A DNA stretch of 19,973 bases from Patescibacteria group bacterium. Its GTDB lineage: Bacteria > Patescibacteriota > Patescibacteriia > S139-126. Position numbers and translations under genes: made by a program. Below, one piece after another: positions 7,008 to 16,309 of the stretch. The stretch spans positions 1-19,973 of the forward strand of contig WFTD01000005.1 in NCBI GenBank assembly GCA_015485755.1, read 5' to 3'. Numbering within the stretch: the first letter of the stretch is position 1; each line of letters starts with the position of its first letter. A model generated the notes under the pieces. The model ran no database searches. It had not been told where the DNA came from and saw only the letters and a list, made by a program, of their open reading frames with translations.

Positions 7008-9995
7008 ATGGAAATAGATCTATCTAAATTAAACCCAGAGCAACGTTTAGCCGTAACGCATGGTAAGGGCCCGCTTTTGATTGTGGCTGGGGCAGGCACA
7101 GGCAAGACCACTGTTATCACCCAGCGGATTAGCTGGTTGATAAAGGAGCAAGGGCTTTCTCCTGAAGAAATTTTAGCTTTAACCTTTACAGAAAAAGCTG
7201 CGGCAGAGATGGAAGAACGGGTTGATAGAGCCTTGCCTTACGGTTTTGTTGATCTTTGGATATCAACTTTTCATTCTTTTTGCGAAAGGGTTTTGAAAAG
7301 CCATGCTATTGACATTGGCTTGCCCAACAATTTTAAATTAATTGACCAAACCCAAGGCTGGCTCCTTATTAGGAAGAATTTGTCCAAATTTTCCCTTGAT
7401 TATTATCGCCCCTTGGGAAATCCCACTAAATTTATCCATGCCTTGCTTAAGCATTTTTCGCGTTGCAAGGATGAGGAGATATATCCTGAGGATTATTTGG
7501 CTTATGCTGAAGAGTTAAAACTAAATTTGGATAATATGGAAGCAAGCGGTGGTCAGGCCAAAAAACGCCAGAGCCTAGACAATCTTGATCCAGAGGAAGT
7601 GGACCGTATCAATGAAATAGCCAATGCTTATCACACCTATCAGCAGCTGTTATTAGACAACAACGCTCTTGATTTTGGCGATTTGATAAATTATACCCTA
7701 AAACTATTCAAAACGAGGCCCAAAATTTTACAGAAATACCGAGAACAATTCAAATATATTTTGGTGGACGAGTTTCAAGATACCAACTGGGCTCAGTATG
7801 AATTGATTAAATTGCTGGCAGCACCAGCTAACAATATTACAGTAGTAGGTGATGATGACCAGTCTATTTATAAGTTTCGCGGCGCTTCAGTTTCCAATAT
7901 TTTATTTTTTAAAAAAGATTACCCCAAGGCTAGGGAAATATTTTTGACAACCAACTACCGTTCCTACCAGAACTTATTGGATCTCTCTTATAATTTTATC
8001 ACCCTCAATAACCCTGACAGGTTAGAGGTTAAACTAGCTGAAGGAAAATCTAAAAATAAATTGAGCAAAAAACTTAAGGCGCACAAACAAGGCCAAGGTG
8101 AAATTTTATTCCAATGGTTGCCTGATTTGGCCAGTGAGGCAAAATGGGTGGCTGATAAGATTATTTCTTTGCGGCAAAATTTGGGCGTAGATTGGAATTC
8201 TTTTGCTATTTTGGTTAGGTCAAATGATGCGGCCAGCGATTTTGTGCAAGAACTTGAAGAGAGAGATATTCCCGTGCAATTTTTGTCATCTCAAGGGCTT
8301 TATTTCAAGCCGGTGATTTTGGACATAATCAATTATTTGCGCTTATTGGATGATTATAGTGAATCGCCAGCTTTGTTTAGAATATTGTCATTGCCGCCAC
8401 TTGCTTTGCCCCCAGCTGATATTATAACAATCACTCATTGGTCCAAGCGAAAAAATTGGTCTATTTTTGAAACATTAAAAAATATAGCTGTAATTTCTGA
8501 TTTATCTCCCCAAACAGTTGTTAAGGTTAACAATCTATTGTCATTAATAAATAAGCATAGCGCCCTAGCCCAAGAAAAGCCTGTTTCTCAAGTAGTGTTG
8601 AGTTTTTTGGAAGATTCTGGTTATTTGCAGTATATTAGCAAACTGCCGGAACAAGAAGCCAAACAGATTAATAGTTATTTAAATCAATTCTATCGCAAGA
8701 TAAAATCATTTGAAAAAGCTTTTGCTGACAATAAGGTGAGTGATTTTTTGTTGGAATTAGAATTGGAGATAGAGGCAGGTGACGCTGGTTCTTTGCAATG
8801 GGATCTAGAGGATGGTCCTGAAGCTGTGAAAGTAATGACCATTCATAGTTCTAAAGGGCTTGAGTTTGATTATGTTTTTTTGCCCAATTTAGTTGATAAG
8901 CGCTTCCCTACAATTGAGAGGTCAGAGCCAATTGCTTTGCCGGAGGCTTTGGTCAAAGAAATACTCCCTGAAGGAGACGCTCACCTGCAGGAAGAGAGAA
9001 GGCTTTTTTATGTAGCAATGACCAGGGCCAGGGAAGGAGTGTTCTTGTTGGGCAGTAGCGATTATGGCGGCGCAAAAAGCAAGAAACCAAGCCGGTTTTT
9101 ATTTGAGCTTGGCTTAGTAAAGAAAGGTGATGATATAGCCGATCCGTCCGTTCCAACTTTACTCTCGGACAAACGCAGTTTAGCCAAAAGTGAAAAGAAA
9201 GAATTGACATTGACAATGCCAAAGACATTTTCCTATAGCCAGCTTAATTCATTTCAAAAATGTCCATTGCAGTATAAATTTGCTTATGTTTTAAAGATTC
9301 CGGTCAAAGGCAGTCACAGTTTAAGCTTTGGCCAGACCATTCATTTGACCTTGCAGAAGTTTTTTGAGCTAGTACAGTTAAAATCAGGCCAGAAGCAAAC
9401 TAGCTTATTTAGCCAAAGCGGCAAGGCAGAAAAGATTGATTGGCCTAGTCTGGATGATTTGTTAAAAATTTATGATGAGGTTTGGATTGATGATTGGTAT
9501 AGTTCAGCCCAGCAAAAACAAGAATTCAAAAATAAAGGCAGACAAGCTCTAACCCAGTTTTATCAGGAATGGCAAGAAACTAAGGTTATCCCCCGTTTTT
9601 TGGAAAAAGGATTCAAATTGCAGTTGGGTGAATATACGATTGTAGGTAAAATTGATCGGATTGATGTAACCCCAGAAGGCAAGTGGGAGATAATTGATTA
9701 CAAAACAGGCAAAAGCAAAGATAAATTGGACTTCAAAACCAAAGAGCAATTGTTGATTTACCAATTGGCAGCTGAAGCCAGCAATCAGCCAGTAGATAAG
9801 TTAACCTATTATTATATTGAAGATGGAACCAGGCTAAGTTTTTTGGGTAAGGGCGATGATTTGGATAAAGTGCGCCAGGCTTTACTTGATACAATATCTG
9901 AAATAGGCAAAGGCAATTTTGACCCCAAGCCCAACACTTTTGTTTGCAGTAAATGCGATTTTAATAAAATTTGCGAATTTGCTAAGCATAAATAA
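7008..9995 (+). CDS. UvrD/Rep-family DNA helicase fused to a PD-(D/E)XK nuclease with Fe-S cysteines
   Basis: A 995-residue superfamily 1A helicase. The N-terminal Q-motif region (LNPEQRLAV) leads to the P-loop AGAGTGKT (27-34), motif II DEFQD (254-258) and motif III GDDDQSIYKFRGA (281-293). Later motifs are TTNYRS (IV), VMTIHSSKGLEFD (V) and EERRLFYVAMTRARE (VI), so the motor looks active. From about residue 735 a RecB-like nuclease follows: His779, Asp883 and Asp897-Tyr-Lys899. Cys752 plus C-x2-C-x5-C (980, 983, 989) match the Fe-S staple of AddB and Cas4. The likely role is processing of double-strand break ends, analogous to AddAB or AdnAB. No RecB, AddA or RecD partner is visible nearby. 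A DUF721 gene follows 4 nt later. No SD motif. Confidence 0.93.
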   Translation: MEIDLSKLNPEQRLAVTHGKGPLLIVAGAGTGKTTVITQRISWLIKEQGLSPEEILALTFTEKAAAEMEERVDRALPYGFVDLWISTFHSFCERVLKSHAIDIGLPNNFKLIDQTQGWLLIRKNLSKFSLDYYRPLGNPTKFIHALLKHFSRCKDEEIYPEDYLAYAEELKLNLDNMEASGGQAKKRQSLDNLDPEEVDRINEIANAYHTYQQLLLDNNALDFGDLINYTLKLFKTRPKILQKYREQFKYILVDEFQDTNWAQYELIKLLAAPANNITVVGDDDQSIYKFRGASVSNILFFKKDYPKAREIFLTTNYRSYQNLLDLSYNFITLNNPDRLEVKLAEGKSKNKLSKKLKAHKQGQGEILFQWLPDLASEAKWVADKIISLRQNLGVDWNSFAILVRSNDAASDFVQELEERDIPVQFLSSQGLYFKPVILDIINYLRLLDDYSESPALFRILSLPPLALPPADIITITHWSKRKNWSIFETLKNIAVISDLSPQTVVKVNNLLSLINKHSALAQEKPVSQVVLSFLEDSGYLQYISKLPEQEAKQINSYLNQFYRKIKSFEKAFADNKVSDFLLELELEIEAGDAGSLQWDLEDGPEAVKVMTIHSSKGLEFDYVFLPNLVDKRFPTIERSEPIALPEALVKEILPEGDAHLQEERRLFYVAMTRAREGVFLLGSSDYGGAKSKKPSRFLFELGLVKKGDDIADPSVPTLLSDKRSLAKSEKKELTLTMPKTFSYSQLNSFQKCPLQYKFAYVLKIPVKGSHSLSFGQTIHLTLQKFFELVQLKSGQKQTSLFSQSGKAEKIDWPSLDDLLKIYDEVWIDDWYSSAQQKQEFKNKGRQALTQFYQEWQETKVIPRFLEKGFKLQLGEYTIVGKIDRIDVTPEGKWEIIDYKTGKSKDKLDFKTKEQLLIYQLAAEASNQPVDKLTYYYIEDGTRLSFLGKGDDLDKVRQALLDTISEIGKGNFDPKPNTFVCSKCDFNKICEFAKHK

Positions 9996-9999
9996 AATT

Positions 10000-10302
10000 A
10001 TGCACAAGAGATTAGAGCCATTGAAAAATGTTATCAATAAGTATTTGCAAAAAAAGGGCTTGCACCGCCAGGTTGAAGTCGCCTTAGCTTTGGAGGAATT
10101 TATAAAAATTGCCAAGTATATTTGGCCAGAGGAGATTGTAGAGCAAATGCGGCCGGCTTATATCAAGGATGGATTTTTGTATGTGGCTGTATTGAATTCA
10201 GTTTTAGGCCAAGAGATTAAGGTAAGAGAGGCTTTGTTAGTGTCAGAATTAAAACGAAGGTTAGGCAAGGATATTATCAAGGGAATAAAAGTAATATTAT
10301 AA
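10000..10302 (+). CDS. DUF721/DciA-like protein
   Basis: A 100-residue soluble protein that resembles the DUF721 (DciA) family. It has an N-terminal helical part and then a compact KH-like alpha/beta segment: a helix EEFIKIAKYIWPEEI, AYIKDGFLYVAVLNSVLGQEI, and a final helix plus strand (SELKRRLGKDIIKGIKVIL). In bacteria lacking DnaC/DnaI, DciA helps load the replicative helicase DnaB. I choose ATG 10000, 4 nt after the helicase stop. An in-frame ATG at 9919 would overlap the helicase end and add 27 unrelated residues. Family assignment rests on pattern recognition and needs a profile search. Confidence 0.65.
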   Translation: MHKRLEPLKNVINKYLQKKGLHRQVEVALALEEFIKIAKYIWPEEIVEQMRPAYIKDGFLYVAVLNSVLGQEIKVREALLVSELKRRLGKDIIKGIKVIL

Positions 10303-10310
10303 TTTTTTTG

Positions 10311-10334
10311 GCTAATTTTAGCTTATATTTTTTT
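10311..10334 (+). terminator. Weak candidate terminator after the DUF721 gene
   Basis: GCTAATTTTAGC (10311-10322) can form a short AT-rich stem and is followed, after five bases, by seven T (10328-10334). The stem is only 4-5 bp, so this is a tentative call supported mainly by its position 8 nt after the stop codon and before the next promoter. Confidence 0.25.
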
Positions 10335-10355
10335 GGTTTTATCCCCACATTTTGC

Positions 10356-10384
10356 TTGTTTTATCCAGCTGAATGGAGTATAAT
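10356..10384 (+). promoter_or_regulatory. Promoter of the membrane protein-pheS-pheT-gyrB-corA operon
   Basis: TTGTTT (10356-10361), a 17-nt spacer and a perfect -10 TATAAT (10379-10384) lie 45 nt before the ATG at 10430. Transcription would start near 10391, giving a leader of about 39 nt. No T-box or attenuator fits in so short a leader, so the phenylalanyl-tRNA synthetase genes do not appear to be T-box controlled here. Confidence 0.6.
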
Positions 10385-10429
10385 AAAGGATAAGGAAAGC
10401 ATTTTTTCTTATTATTTTTTTGTTTGTTT

Positions 10430-10813
10430 ATGAGTTTAAAAAAGTATTTAATTTTAATGATAACAGCGACTTTAGCTTGCTACCTTGCTTTAGGTTTAGT
10501 CGTTGTTTATCTTAATCCTTATACTTCAGGCAGCCTGGCAATAGTCTTTTTTTATTTAAGTTTATTTTTGTCTGTGGTTGGCACTTTTGCCGTGGTTGGG
10601 TTTTTGATTAGGTCAAAATTTCTCCAGCATGAGCTTGTTTATCGTCAGGTTGCTATAACCTTCCGGCAGGCAGTTTGGTTGGGAATATTGACGGTAGTTA
10701 CATTGTGGCTGCAGTCTCGTTCTTTGCTGACCTGGTATAATTTGTTGTTTTTAATTTTATTTTTGACAGTTTTTGAATTTTTCCTTTTGTCTTTGCGTAG
10801 TAAAAATTTTTAA
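10430..10813 (+). CDS. Hypothetical membrane protein with four predicted helices
   Basis: Not recognised. The 127-residue product has a short basic N-terminus (MSLKKY) and four hydrophobic segments at about 5-27, 37-60, 84-101 and 104-123. The second and third are joined by a polar, partly basic loop (IRSKFLQHELVYRQVAITFRQ), and the C-terminus is SLRSKNF. No catalytic or transport motif is visible. ATG 10430 is preferred over TTG 10424 six bases earlier, which would add two residues and has no SD motif. It lies 39 nt after a predicted transcription start and its stop is 9 nt before pheS, so it is probably the first gene of that operon. Confidence 0.8.
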   Translation: MSLKKYLILMITATLACYLALGLVVVYLNPYTSGSLAIVFFYLSLFLSVVGTFAVVGFLIRSKFLQHELVYRQVAITFRQAVWLGILTVVTLWLQSRSLLTWYNLLFLILFLTVFEFFLLSLRSKNF

Positions 10814-10822
10814 TTGTAGTTT

Positions 10823-11833
10823 ATGGATATCGTAGAGGAAATAAAAGAGATAGCCCGAAGGGCCAAAGAGCAAGTTGAAAAGATTAACTCAGCCAGCGAT
10901 TTGTTGTCTTGGGAGAAAAGTGTATTGGGCAGAAAGAGCAGACTGTCGCAACTGATGAGAAATATCAAAGACTTGCCTTTGGAACAGAGGAGGGAAGCGG
11001 GGCATATTGCCAATCAGGTTAAGCAGGAGTTGCAGGAAATTGCGGCAAAGTTAAAATCTAGTTTGCAGCAGGCAGAAAAACAAAAACAGGTTGATGTAAC
11101 TTGGCCAGGGGAAAAGCCGCAGCGGGGACATCTTCATCCAGTTTCTTTGGTCCAGAGAGAATTAGAAGATATTTTTGCTAGTTTAGGGTTTATTATTGAA
11201 GACGGCCCTGAACTTGAATCTGAATATTATAATTTTGACGCTTTGAATATTCCCGCTTACCATCCAGCGCGAGATATGCAGGATACTTTTTTTACAGTTG
11301 GCGGTGATGTTTTGCGCACCCACACCTCTCCCATCCAAGTAAGAGCGATGCAAAAATATGGAGCGCCTTTGCGGTTGATTGCGCCGGGCAGGGTATTTCG
11401 CTATGAAGCTAGCGACGCTTCTCATGATTTTGTTTTTCATCAAGTTGAGGGATTGATGATTGATAAAGACATTTCCATTGCCAACTTGATAGCCATTGCC
11501 AAAGAATTCTTGAGTCGGATTTTTACCCAAGATGTTGAAGTAAGAGTACGTCCAGGTTTTTTCCCATTTGTTGAGCCAGGGTTTGAAATGGATTTGACTT
11601 GTATTTTGTGCCAAGGAAAAGGATGCTCTGCTTGCAAAAGGACGGGTTGGATGGAATTTATGGGTGCTGGATTGGTTCATCCGCGCGTGCTTGAGGCTGG
11701 CGGGATTGATCCGCAGGAATTTTCAGGCTTTGCTTTTGGCTTTGGTTTGGACAGGTTGATCATGCTGAAATATAGGATTGATGATATTCGTTTATTTCAT
11801 TCTGGTGATGTCAGATTTTTACAACAATTTTAA
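10823..11833 (+). CDS. pheS: Phenylalanyl-tRNA synthetase alpha subunit
   Basis: PheS carries the class II catalytic core that activates phenylalanine and charges tRNA-Phe as a PheS2PheT2 tetramer. In 336 residues I see the N-terminal coiled coil (about 1-85), motif 1 around GHLHPVSLVQRELEDIF, motif 2 with RVFRYEASDASHDFVFHQ, and motif 3 GFAFGFGLDRLIML. Four cysteines (260, 263, 268, 271) form a CxxC-x4-CxxC knuckle followed by GW. The same element occurs in many bacterial PheS proteins and may bind zinc. The length is normal. It is followed 5 nt later by pheT. Confidence 0.97.
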   Translation: MDIVEEIKEIARRAKEQVEKINSASDLLSWEKSVLGRKSRLSQLMRNIKDLPLEQRREAGHIANQVKQELQEIAAKLKSSLQQAEKQKQVDVTWPGEKPQRGHLHPVSLVQRELEDIFASLGFIIEDGPELESEYYNFDALNIPAYHPARDMQDTFFTVGGDVLRTHTSPIQVRAMQKYGAPLRLIAPGRVFRYEASDASHDFVFHQVEGLMIDKDISIANLIAIAKEFLSRIFTQDVEVRVRPGFFPFVEPGFEMDLTCILCQGKGCSACKRTGWMEFMGAGLVHPRVLEAGGIDPQEFSGFAFGFGLDRLIMLKYRIDDIRLFHSGDVRFLQQF

Positions 11834-11838
11834 ATTTT

Positions 11839-14283
11839 ATGAAAGTCGCTTTATCTTGGTTAGAAAAATTTGTTCAACTACCACCCAATTTGTCAGCTAA
11901 AGAAATAGCTGAAGCTTTAACTTTGTCTACCGTTGAGGTTGAAGAAGTAGTTGATTTGTCTGAACAGTTTAACAATATGGTAGTTGGTAAGATTGTAGAG
12001 ATAAAACCTCATCCCAACGCTGATAAATTGAGGTTGGCAATGACTGATATTGGCGGAGGTGAGATTAAACAAATTGTTTGCGGAGGAACAAATTTATTTA
12101 CTGGTATGTTGGTGGCAGTCGCTTTGCCTGGCTCATTTGTCAAATGGCACGGTCAAGGGGATTTGGTCAAATTAGAAAAAGCCAAGATTAGAGGAGAGGA
12201 AAGTTTTGGTATGATTTGCGCAGCTGAGGAGATTGGCTTGGCTGATTTATTTCCGCAAGCAACTGGCACTGAGATTATAAATTTGTCTTTTTTAGAGGTT
12301 GAACCAGGCACTCCTTTGGGCAAAGCCCTTTCTCTTGATGATTTTGTTTTGGAAATTGACAACAAATCACTAACCAACCGCCCTGATTTGTGGGGGCATT
12401 ATGGAATAGCAAGGGAGCTATCTGCTATTTATCAAGTTGACTTGGGCAAAGTGCCAGTTGACAGGATAAATATAGATAATAAGAGCAATATTTTGCGGGT
12501 AAATATCAAAAGCAGTGATTGCCGTCGGTATTTGGGAGCAATGGTGCAAGGGGTGAAAGTTGGCCCCTCTCCTTGGTGGCTGGCAAGTCAGTTGTTCAAA
12601 GTTGGCATTCGTCCGATAAATAATATAGTAGATTTGACCAATTATGTTATGCTTGAACTGGGACAGCCTTTGCACGCCTTTGATGCTAGTTATATTCCCG
12701 GCGGGGATATTGTGGTTAGGCCAGCTAATTCTGATGAGCCTTTCCAGGCTTTGGATGGCAAGGAATATAAATTGTCAGCCACTGATTTGGTCATTGCTAA
12801 CCATAAACAGCCAATCGCTTTGGCTGGCATTATTGGCGGAGCTGATTCGGCTATTTCAGATGTAACATCGGCGGTTATATTTGAGTCAGCTAATTTTGAT
12901 CCGGTTACTATTCGCAGGTCATCTAAACGTTTGGGTATTAGAACTGACAGTTCAGCTCGTTTTGAAAAAGGGTTGGATCCGGAATTGGCTTATTTGGGGA
13001 TGAGGCGAGTTTTGACATTGGTTAGCAAGTTATTTGATGAGGTTAAGATTGAAGCGGTGGTAGATAATTACCTTGAACCCTTGCAGCCAGCAGTAATTAC
13101 AGTTAATTTAGACTTTCTTAATAAGAAAATTGGACAAGAGATTGATATATCTGAGGCGGCAGATATTCTGCGGCGGCTTGATTTTAGCACCAAAGTAAAA
13201 GGCAAGACAATGGAAATAAAGGTTCCTACTTGGAGAAGCACAGGTGATATTAGTTTGCCTGAAGATATTGTGGAGGAAGTGGCTCGGATTTTGGGATATG
13301 GAAATATTAGACCATCCTTGCCAATAGTTAAGCTCTATCCGCCTCCTCCAGACAGGATGCGAAAATTGAAGCGGCAGATAAAAAATTATTTGACCTTTTC
13401 GGCTGATTTGACTGAAGTGCTCAGCTATCCTTTTGTAGATGAGGTGGTTAAAGATAAGTGGGGGTTTAATGATGGCGATTTGGTATACCTGCAAAATCCA
13501 ATTGCCTCTAATTTAAACATTTTAAGACCAACACTACTTCCTAACCTGCTTAAATTTTTATTAGATAATATGCGCTGGCAGGAGCAGGTAGGGTTGTTTG
13601 AAATAGGAAGAGTTTTTCGGTATCAGCCCAGTGAATGGCCTCGCACCCCCAAAGGGGACAGTTTCTTGCCTTGGCAGGATTATCACCTGGCTTTTGGTTT
13701 GGCTGGAAAAAGCGCAGAATATTATCTGCGGGCCAAAGGGATTGTTGAAGGACTGCTTGATTATTTGCATATTAGTGATTACAAGTGGCAAGAGGCTGGC
13801 GACGAGTTTGCTGTAGAGATGGGCAAGACATTACAGCTTTATTTGCTTATAAACAATGAGAATATTGGCAGTATTTTTATCCCCAATCAAGATTTGATTA
13901 AAGCTTATGATATTGAAAGCGAGGTAGTAATGGGAGAGTTTAATTTTAATATTTTAGCTCGCAATTATCATTCGCAACATCAATATACGCCCCTGCCAAA
14001 ATACCCCAGCGTTGTTTATGATTTGGCTGTAATTTTTCCTAGTGAAGTTAAATGGGAAGAAATAGTTGGGGTGATAAAGTCAGCTAGCAATTTGGCAAGA
14101 AAGATATACCCTTTTGATGTTTATCATGGCAAGCAAATTCCAGCTGGACATAAGTCAATTGCTTTCACGATTGAGTTTGCTGATCCTGACAAAACTTTAA
14201 CCAGCAGTGAGGTAGAAGCGGAGATAAAGAACATTCTTAAGTTGTTGGATGAAAAATTGGGAGGGAAGTTAAGACAAAATTAA
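11839..14283 (+). CDS. pheT: Phenylalanyl-tRNA synthetase beta subunit
   Basis: PheT binds tRNA-Phe and edits mischarged Tyr-tRNA-Phe. The 814 residues keep the full domain set: the B1 start (VALSWLEKFVQLP), an OB-fold EMAP-like domain (about 38-150, VGKIVEIKPHPNADKLR), the B3/B4 editing region (ELGQPLHAFD), B5 (about 400-475), the catalytic-like core (DLTEVLSYPFV, GLFEIGRVF) and the C-terminal ferredoxin-like anticodon-binding domain (KYPSVVYDLAVIF; FDVYHGKQIPAGHKSIAF). The length is typical (about 790-820), with no truncation. It starts 5 nt after pheS and ends 10 nt before gyrB. Confidence 0.97.
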   Translation: MKVALSWLEKFVQLPPNLSAKEIAEALTLSTVEVEEVVDLSEQFNNMVVGKIVEIKPHPNADKLRLAMTDIGGGEIKQIVCGGTNLFTGMLVAVALPGSFVKWHGQGDLVKLEKAKIRGEESFGMICAAEEIGLADLFPQATGTEIINLSFLEVEPGTPLGKALSLDDFVLEIDNKSLTNRPDLWGHYGIARELSAIYQVDLGKVPVDRINIDNKSNILRVNIKSSDCRRYLGAMVQGVKVGPSPWWLASQLFKVGIRPINNIVDLTNYVMLELGQPLHAFDASYIPGGDIVVRPANSDEPFQALDGKEYKLSATDLVIANHKQPIALAGIIGGADSAISDVTSAVIFESANFDPVTIRRSSKRLGIRTDSSARFEKGLDPELAYLGMRRVLTLVSKLFDEVKIEAVVDNYLEPLQPAVITVNLDFLNKKIGQEIDISEAADILRRLDFSTKVKGKTMEIKVPTWRSTGDISLPEDIVEEVARILGYGNIRPSLPIVKLYPPPPDRMRKLKRQIKNYLTFSADLTEVLSYPFVDEVVKDKWGFNDGDLVYLQNPIASNLNILRPTLLPNLLKFLLDNMRWQEQVGLFEIGRVFRYQPSEWPRTPKGDSFLPWQDYHLAFGLAGKSAEYYLRAKGIVEGLLDYLHISDYKWQEAGDEFAVEMGKTLQLYLLINNENIGSIFIPNQDLIKAYDIESEVVMGEFNFNILARNYHSQHQYTPLPKYPSVVYDLAVIFPSEVKWEEIVGVIKSASNLARKIYPFDVYHGKQIPAGHKSIAFTIEFADPDKTLTSSEVEAEIKNILKLLDEKLGGKLRQN

Positions 14284-14293
14284 TAAAAGAATT

Positions 14294-16306
14294 ATGCCAA
14301 AAAAACAGACTTCAAAAAAAACTGCTAAACCAAAAAAGAAAGTAGACTATGGCGCTGATCAAATAACTGTACTTGAAGGACTGGATCCGGTTCGTAAGCG
14401 TCCGGGTATGTATATTGGCAATACTGCCAAAGAAGGTTTGCATCATTTGATTTGGGAAGTGGTGGATAATGCTATTGATGAAGCAATGGCAGGCAGGTGT
14501 GATCGGATTATTGTTCGTTTGTTGCCGGATGGAATGGTTTCAGTAGAGGACAACGGCGCTGGCATCCCGGTGGAAAAGCATAAGGTTACCAAAGTTTCAG
14601 CTTTGGAGACTGTTATGACCAAACTCCATGCTGGCGGTAAGTTTGGCCAGGGTGGTTATAAAGTGTCAGGCGGTCTGCACGGTGTAGGCGTGTCAGTAGT
14701 CAATGCTTTGTCTGAGTATATGAAGGCTGAGGTCAAAAGAGAAGGAAAATTGTGGCGACAAGAGTATGTTAGGGGCAAGCCTAAATACAAGGTCAAAGCA
14801 GTTGGCAAAGCCAAAGATACCGGAACAATTGTTACTTTTAAGCCCGATCCAGAGATATTTACCGTTCTTGATTTTGATTGGCGTTATATTTTAGATCACT
14901 TGCGCCAGCAGGCTTATTTAACCAAAGGGGTAAAAATAACAGTGGTTGATGAAAGAGAGCCTGATTGGAAACTTCCTTATACTTTTTATTTTGAAGGGGG
15001 GATAGCATCTTATGTTAGGCATTTGAACCGAGCTAAACAGGCTCGTCATCCCAATGTTTTTTATGTTGATAAAAGTTTAGATGATATCCAGGTTGAGGTT
15101 GCTTTGCAGTATGTAGAGGAGTACAACGAAACAACAATTAGTTTTGCCAATAATATTTACACAGTGGAGGGGGGTATGCATCTGCAGGGATTCAAGACAG
15201 CTCTTACCCGCACTTTGAATAAGTATGCCCGCGATAAAGGTCTGCTCAAAGAGAAAGACGGCAACTTGACCAGCGATGATGTTAGAGAGGGATTGACTGC
15301 GGTTGTGTCGGTTAAGTTGAAAGAACCTCAGTTTGAAGGTCAGACCAAAGCTAAGTTGGGCAATGCTGAAGTGCGCCCAGTAGTTGATAGTATTATTAGC
15401 AAATACTTCCTTACTTTTTTAGAAGAACACCCGCGTGACGCTGAGGCTATCATATCTAAATGTTTGTTGGCGCAGCAAGCGCGTAAAGCGGCGCGAGTAG
15501 CGCGAGAATCAGTTTTGCGTAAGGGCGCGTTGGATGGTCTAACTTTGCCGGGCAAGCTAGCTGATTGTTCAACCAGGTCAGCTGAAGGTACAGAGCTTTT
15601 TATTGTTGAGGGTGATAGTGCTGGCGGCAGCGCTAAGCAAGGCAGAGACAGGGAATTTCAAGCTATTTTACCTCTCAGAGGAAAGATTTTGAATGTAGAG
15701 AAGGCTAGACTTGATAAAATGTTGGCTAATAATGAGATAAAGTCATTAGTCATAGCTCTTGGTACAAATATTGGCGAAAAATTTAATATTGATGATTTGC
15801 GTTACGGCAAAATAATTATTATGACTGATGCTGATGTTGATGGCGCTCATATCCGCACTTTGCTTTTGACCATCTTTTACCGTTATTTCCCTGAAATTAT
15901 TGCCCGCGGCCATTTGTACATAGCCCAACCTCCATTGTACAAAATTCAAAAAGGCAAAGTTGTTAAGTACGCTTACAGTGATGAAGAAAAGGAAAAAATT
16001 TTGCGGGAAGATTTTGGTGTTAAGCAAGAACAAGGCAGGGGAGAGTTGGCCGAGGGCGGATCAGAGGGGGAGGAGAGAACTATTTCAGGTGTAACAATTC
16101 AGCGTTACAAAGGTTTGGGTGAGATGAATCCCGAACAATTGTGGGAAACTACTATGAATCCATCTTCTCGGGTTTTGTTGAGGGTTACAGTAGAGGATGC
16201 AGCTCGAGCTGATGAGGTATTTTCAATCCTTATGGGAAGTGATGTCTTGCCGCGCAAAAAATTTATTTCAACTCACGCCAAGGCCGTCAAGAATTTGGAT
16301 GTGTAA
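14294..16306 (+). CDS. gyrB: DNA gyrase subunit B
   Basis: GyrB supplies ATP hydrolysis for DNA supercoiling with GyrA. A lysine-rich leader (about residues 1-16) precedes the GHKL ATPase: EVVDNAIDEA, VEDNGAGIP, and SGGLHGVGVSVVNALS. The TOPRIM domain shows EGDSAGGSAKQGRD, LRGKILNVEKA and DADVDGAHIRTLLL. The tail GLGEMNPEQLWETTMNP and the final RKKFI segment follow. YKVSGGLHGVG and the single short TOPRIM favour GyrB over ParE. At 670 residues it is longer than the ~640 common form because of the lysine leader and a Glu/Gly-rich insert (around 575-596, QGRGELAEGGSEGEE). gyrA is not in the window. It ends 3 nt before corA. Confidence 0.95.
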   Translation: MPKKQTSKKTAKPKKKVDYGADQITVLEGLDPVRKRPGMYIGNTAKEGLHHLIWEVVDNAIDEAMAGRCDRIIVRLLPDGMVSVEDNGAGIPVEKHKVTKVSALETVMTKLHAGGKFGQGGYKVSGGLHGVGVSVVNALSEYMKAEVKREGKLWRQEYVRGKPKYKVKAVGKAKDTGTIVTFKPDPEIFTVLDFDWRYILDHLRQQAYLTKGVKITVVDEREPDWKLPYTFYFEGGIASYVRHLNRAKQARHPNVFYVDKSLDDIQVEVALQYVEEYNETTISFANNIYTVEGGMHLQGFKTALTRTLNKYARDKGLLKEKDGNLTSDDVREGLTAVVSVKLKEPQFEGQTKAKLGNAEVRPVVDSIISKYFLTFLEEHPRDAEAIISKCLLAQQARKAARVARESVLRKGALDGLTLPGKLADCSTRSAEGTELFIVEGDSAGGSAKQGRDREFQAILPLRGKILNVEKARLDKMLANNEIKSLVIALGTNIGEKFNIDDLRYGKIIIMTDADVDGAHIRTLLLTIFYRYFPEIIARGHLYIAQPPLYKIQKGKVVKYAYSDEEKEKILREDFGVKQEQGRGELAEGGSEGEERTISGVTIQRYKGLGEMNPEQLWETTMNPSSRVLLRVTVEDAARADEVFSILMGSDVLPRKKFISTHAKAVKNLDV

Positions 16307-16309
16307 AAT

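Noticed and set aside
9919..9999. Upstream ATG for the DUF721-like gene
   Set aside because: It lies within the coding end of the helicase-nuclease, over its Fe-S cysteines, and adds 27 residues of unrelated character. ATG 10000 is 4 nt after the helicase stop.
11183..11680. 165-residue minus-strand open frame opposite pheS
   Set aside because: It is antisense to strongly conserved pheS sequence, has no start signals, and the translation is rich in Asn, Ser and Phe as expected of a shadow.
14294..16306. gyrB being parE, or carrying an intein
   Set aside because: The motifs YKVSGGLHGVG and DADVDGAHIRT are GyrB-like. The extra length is a lysine leader and an acidic insert with no intein splice motifs.
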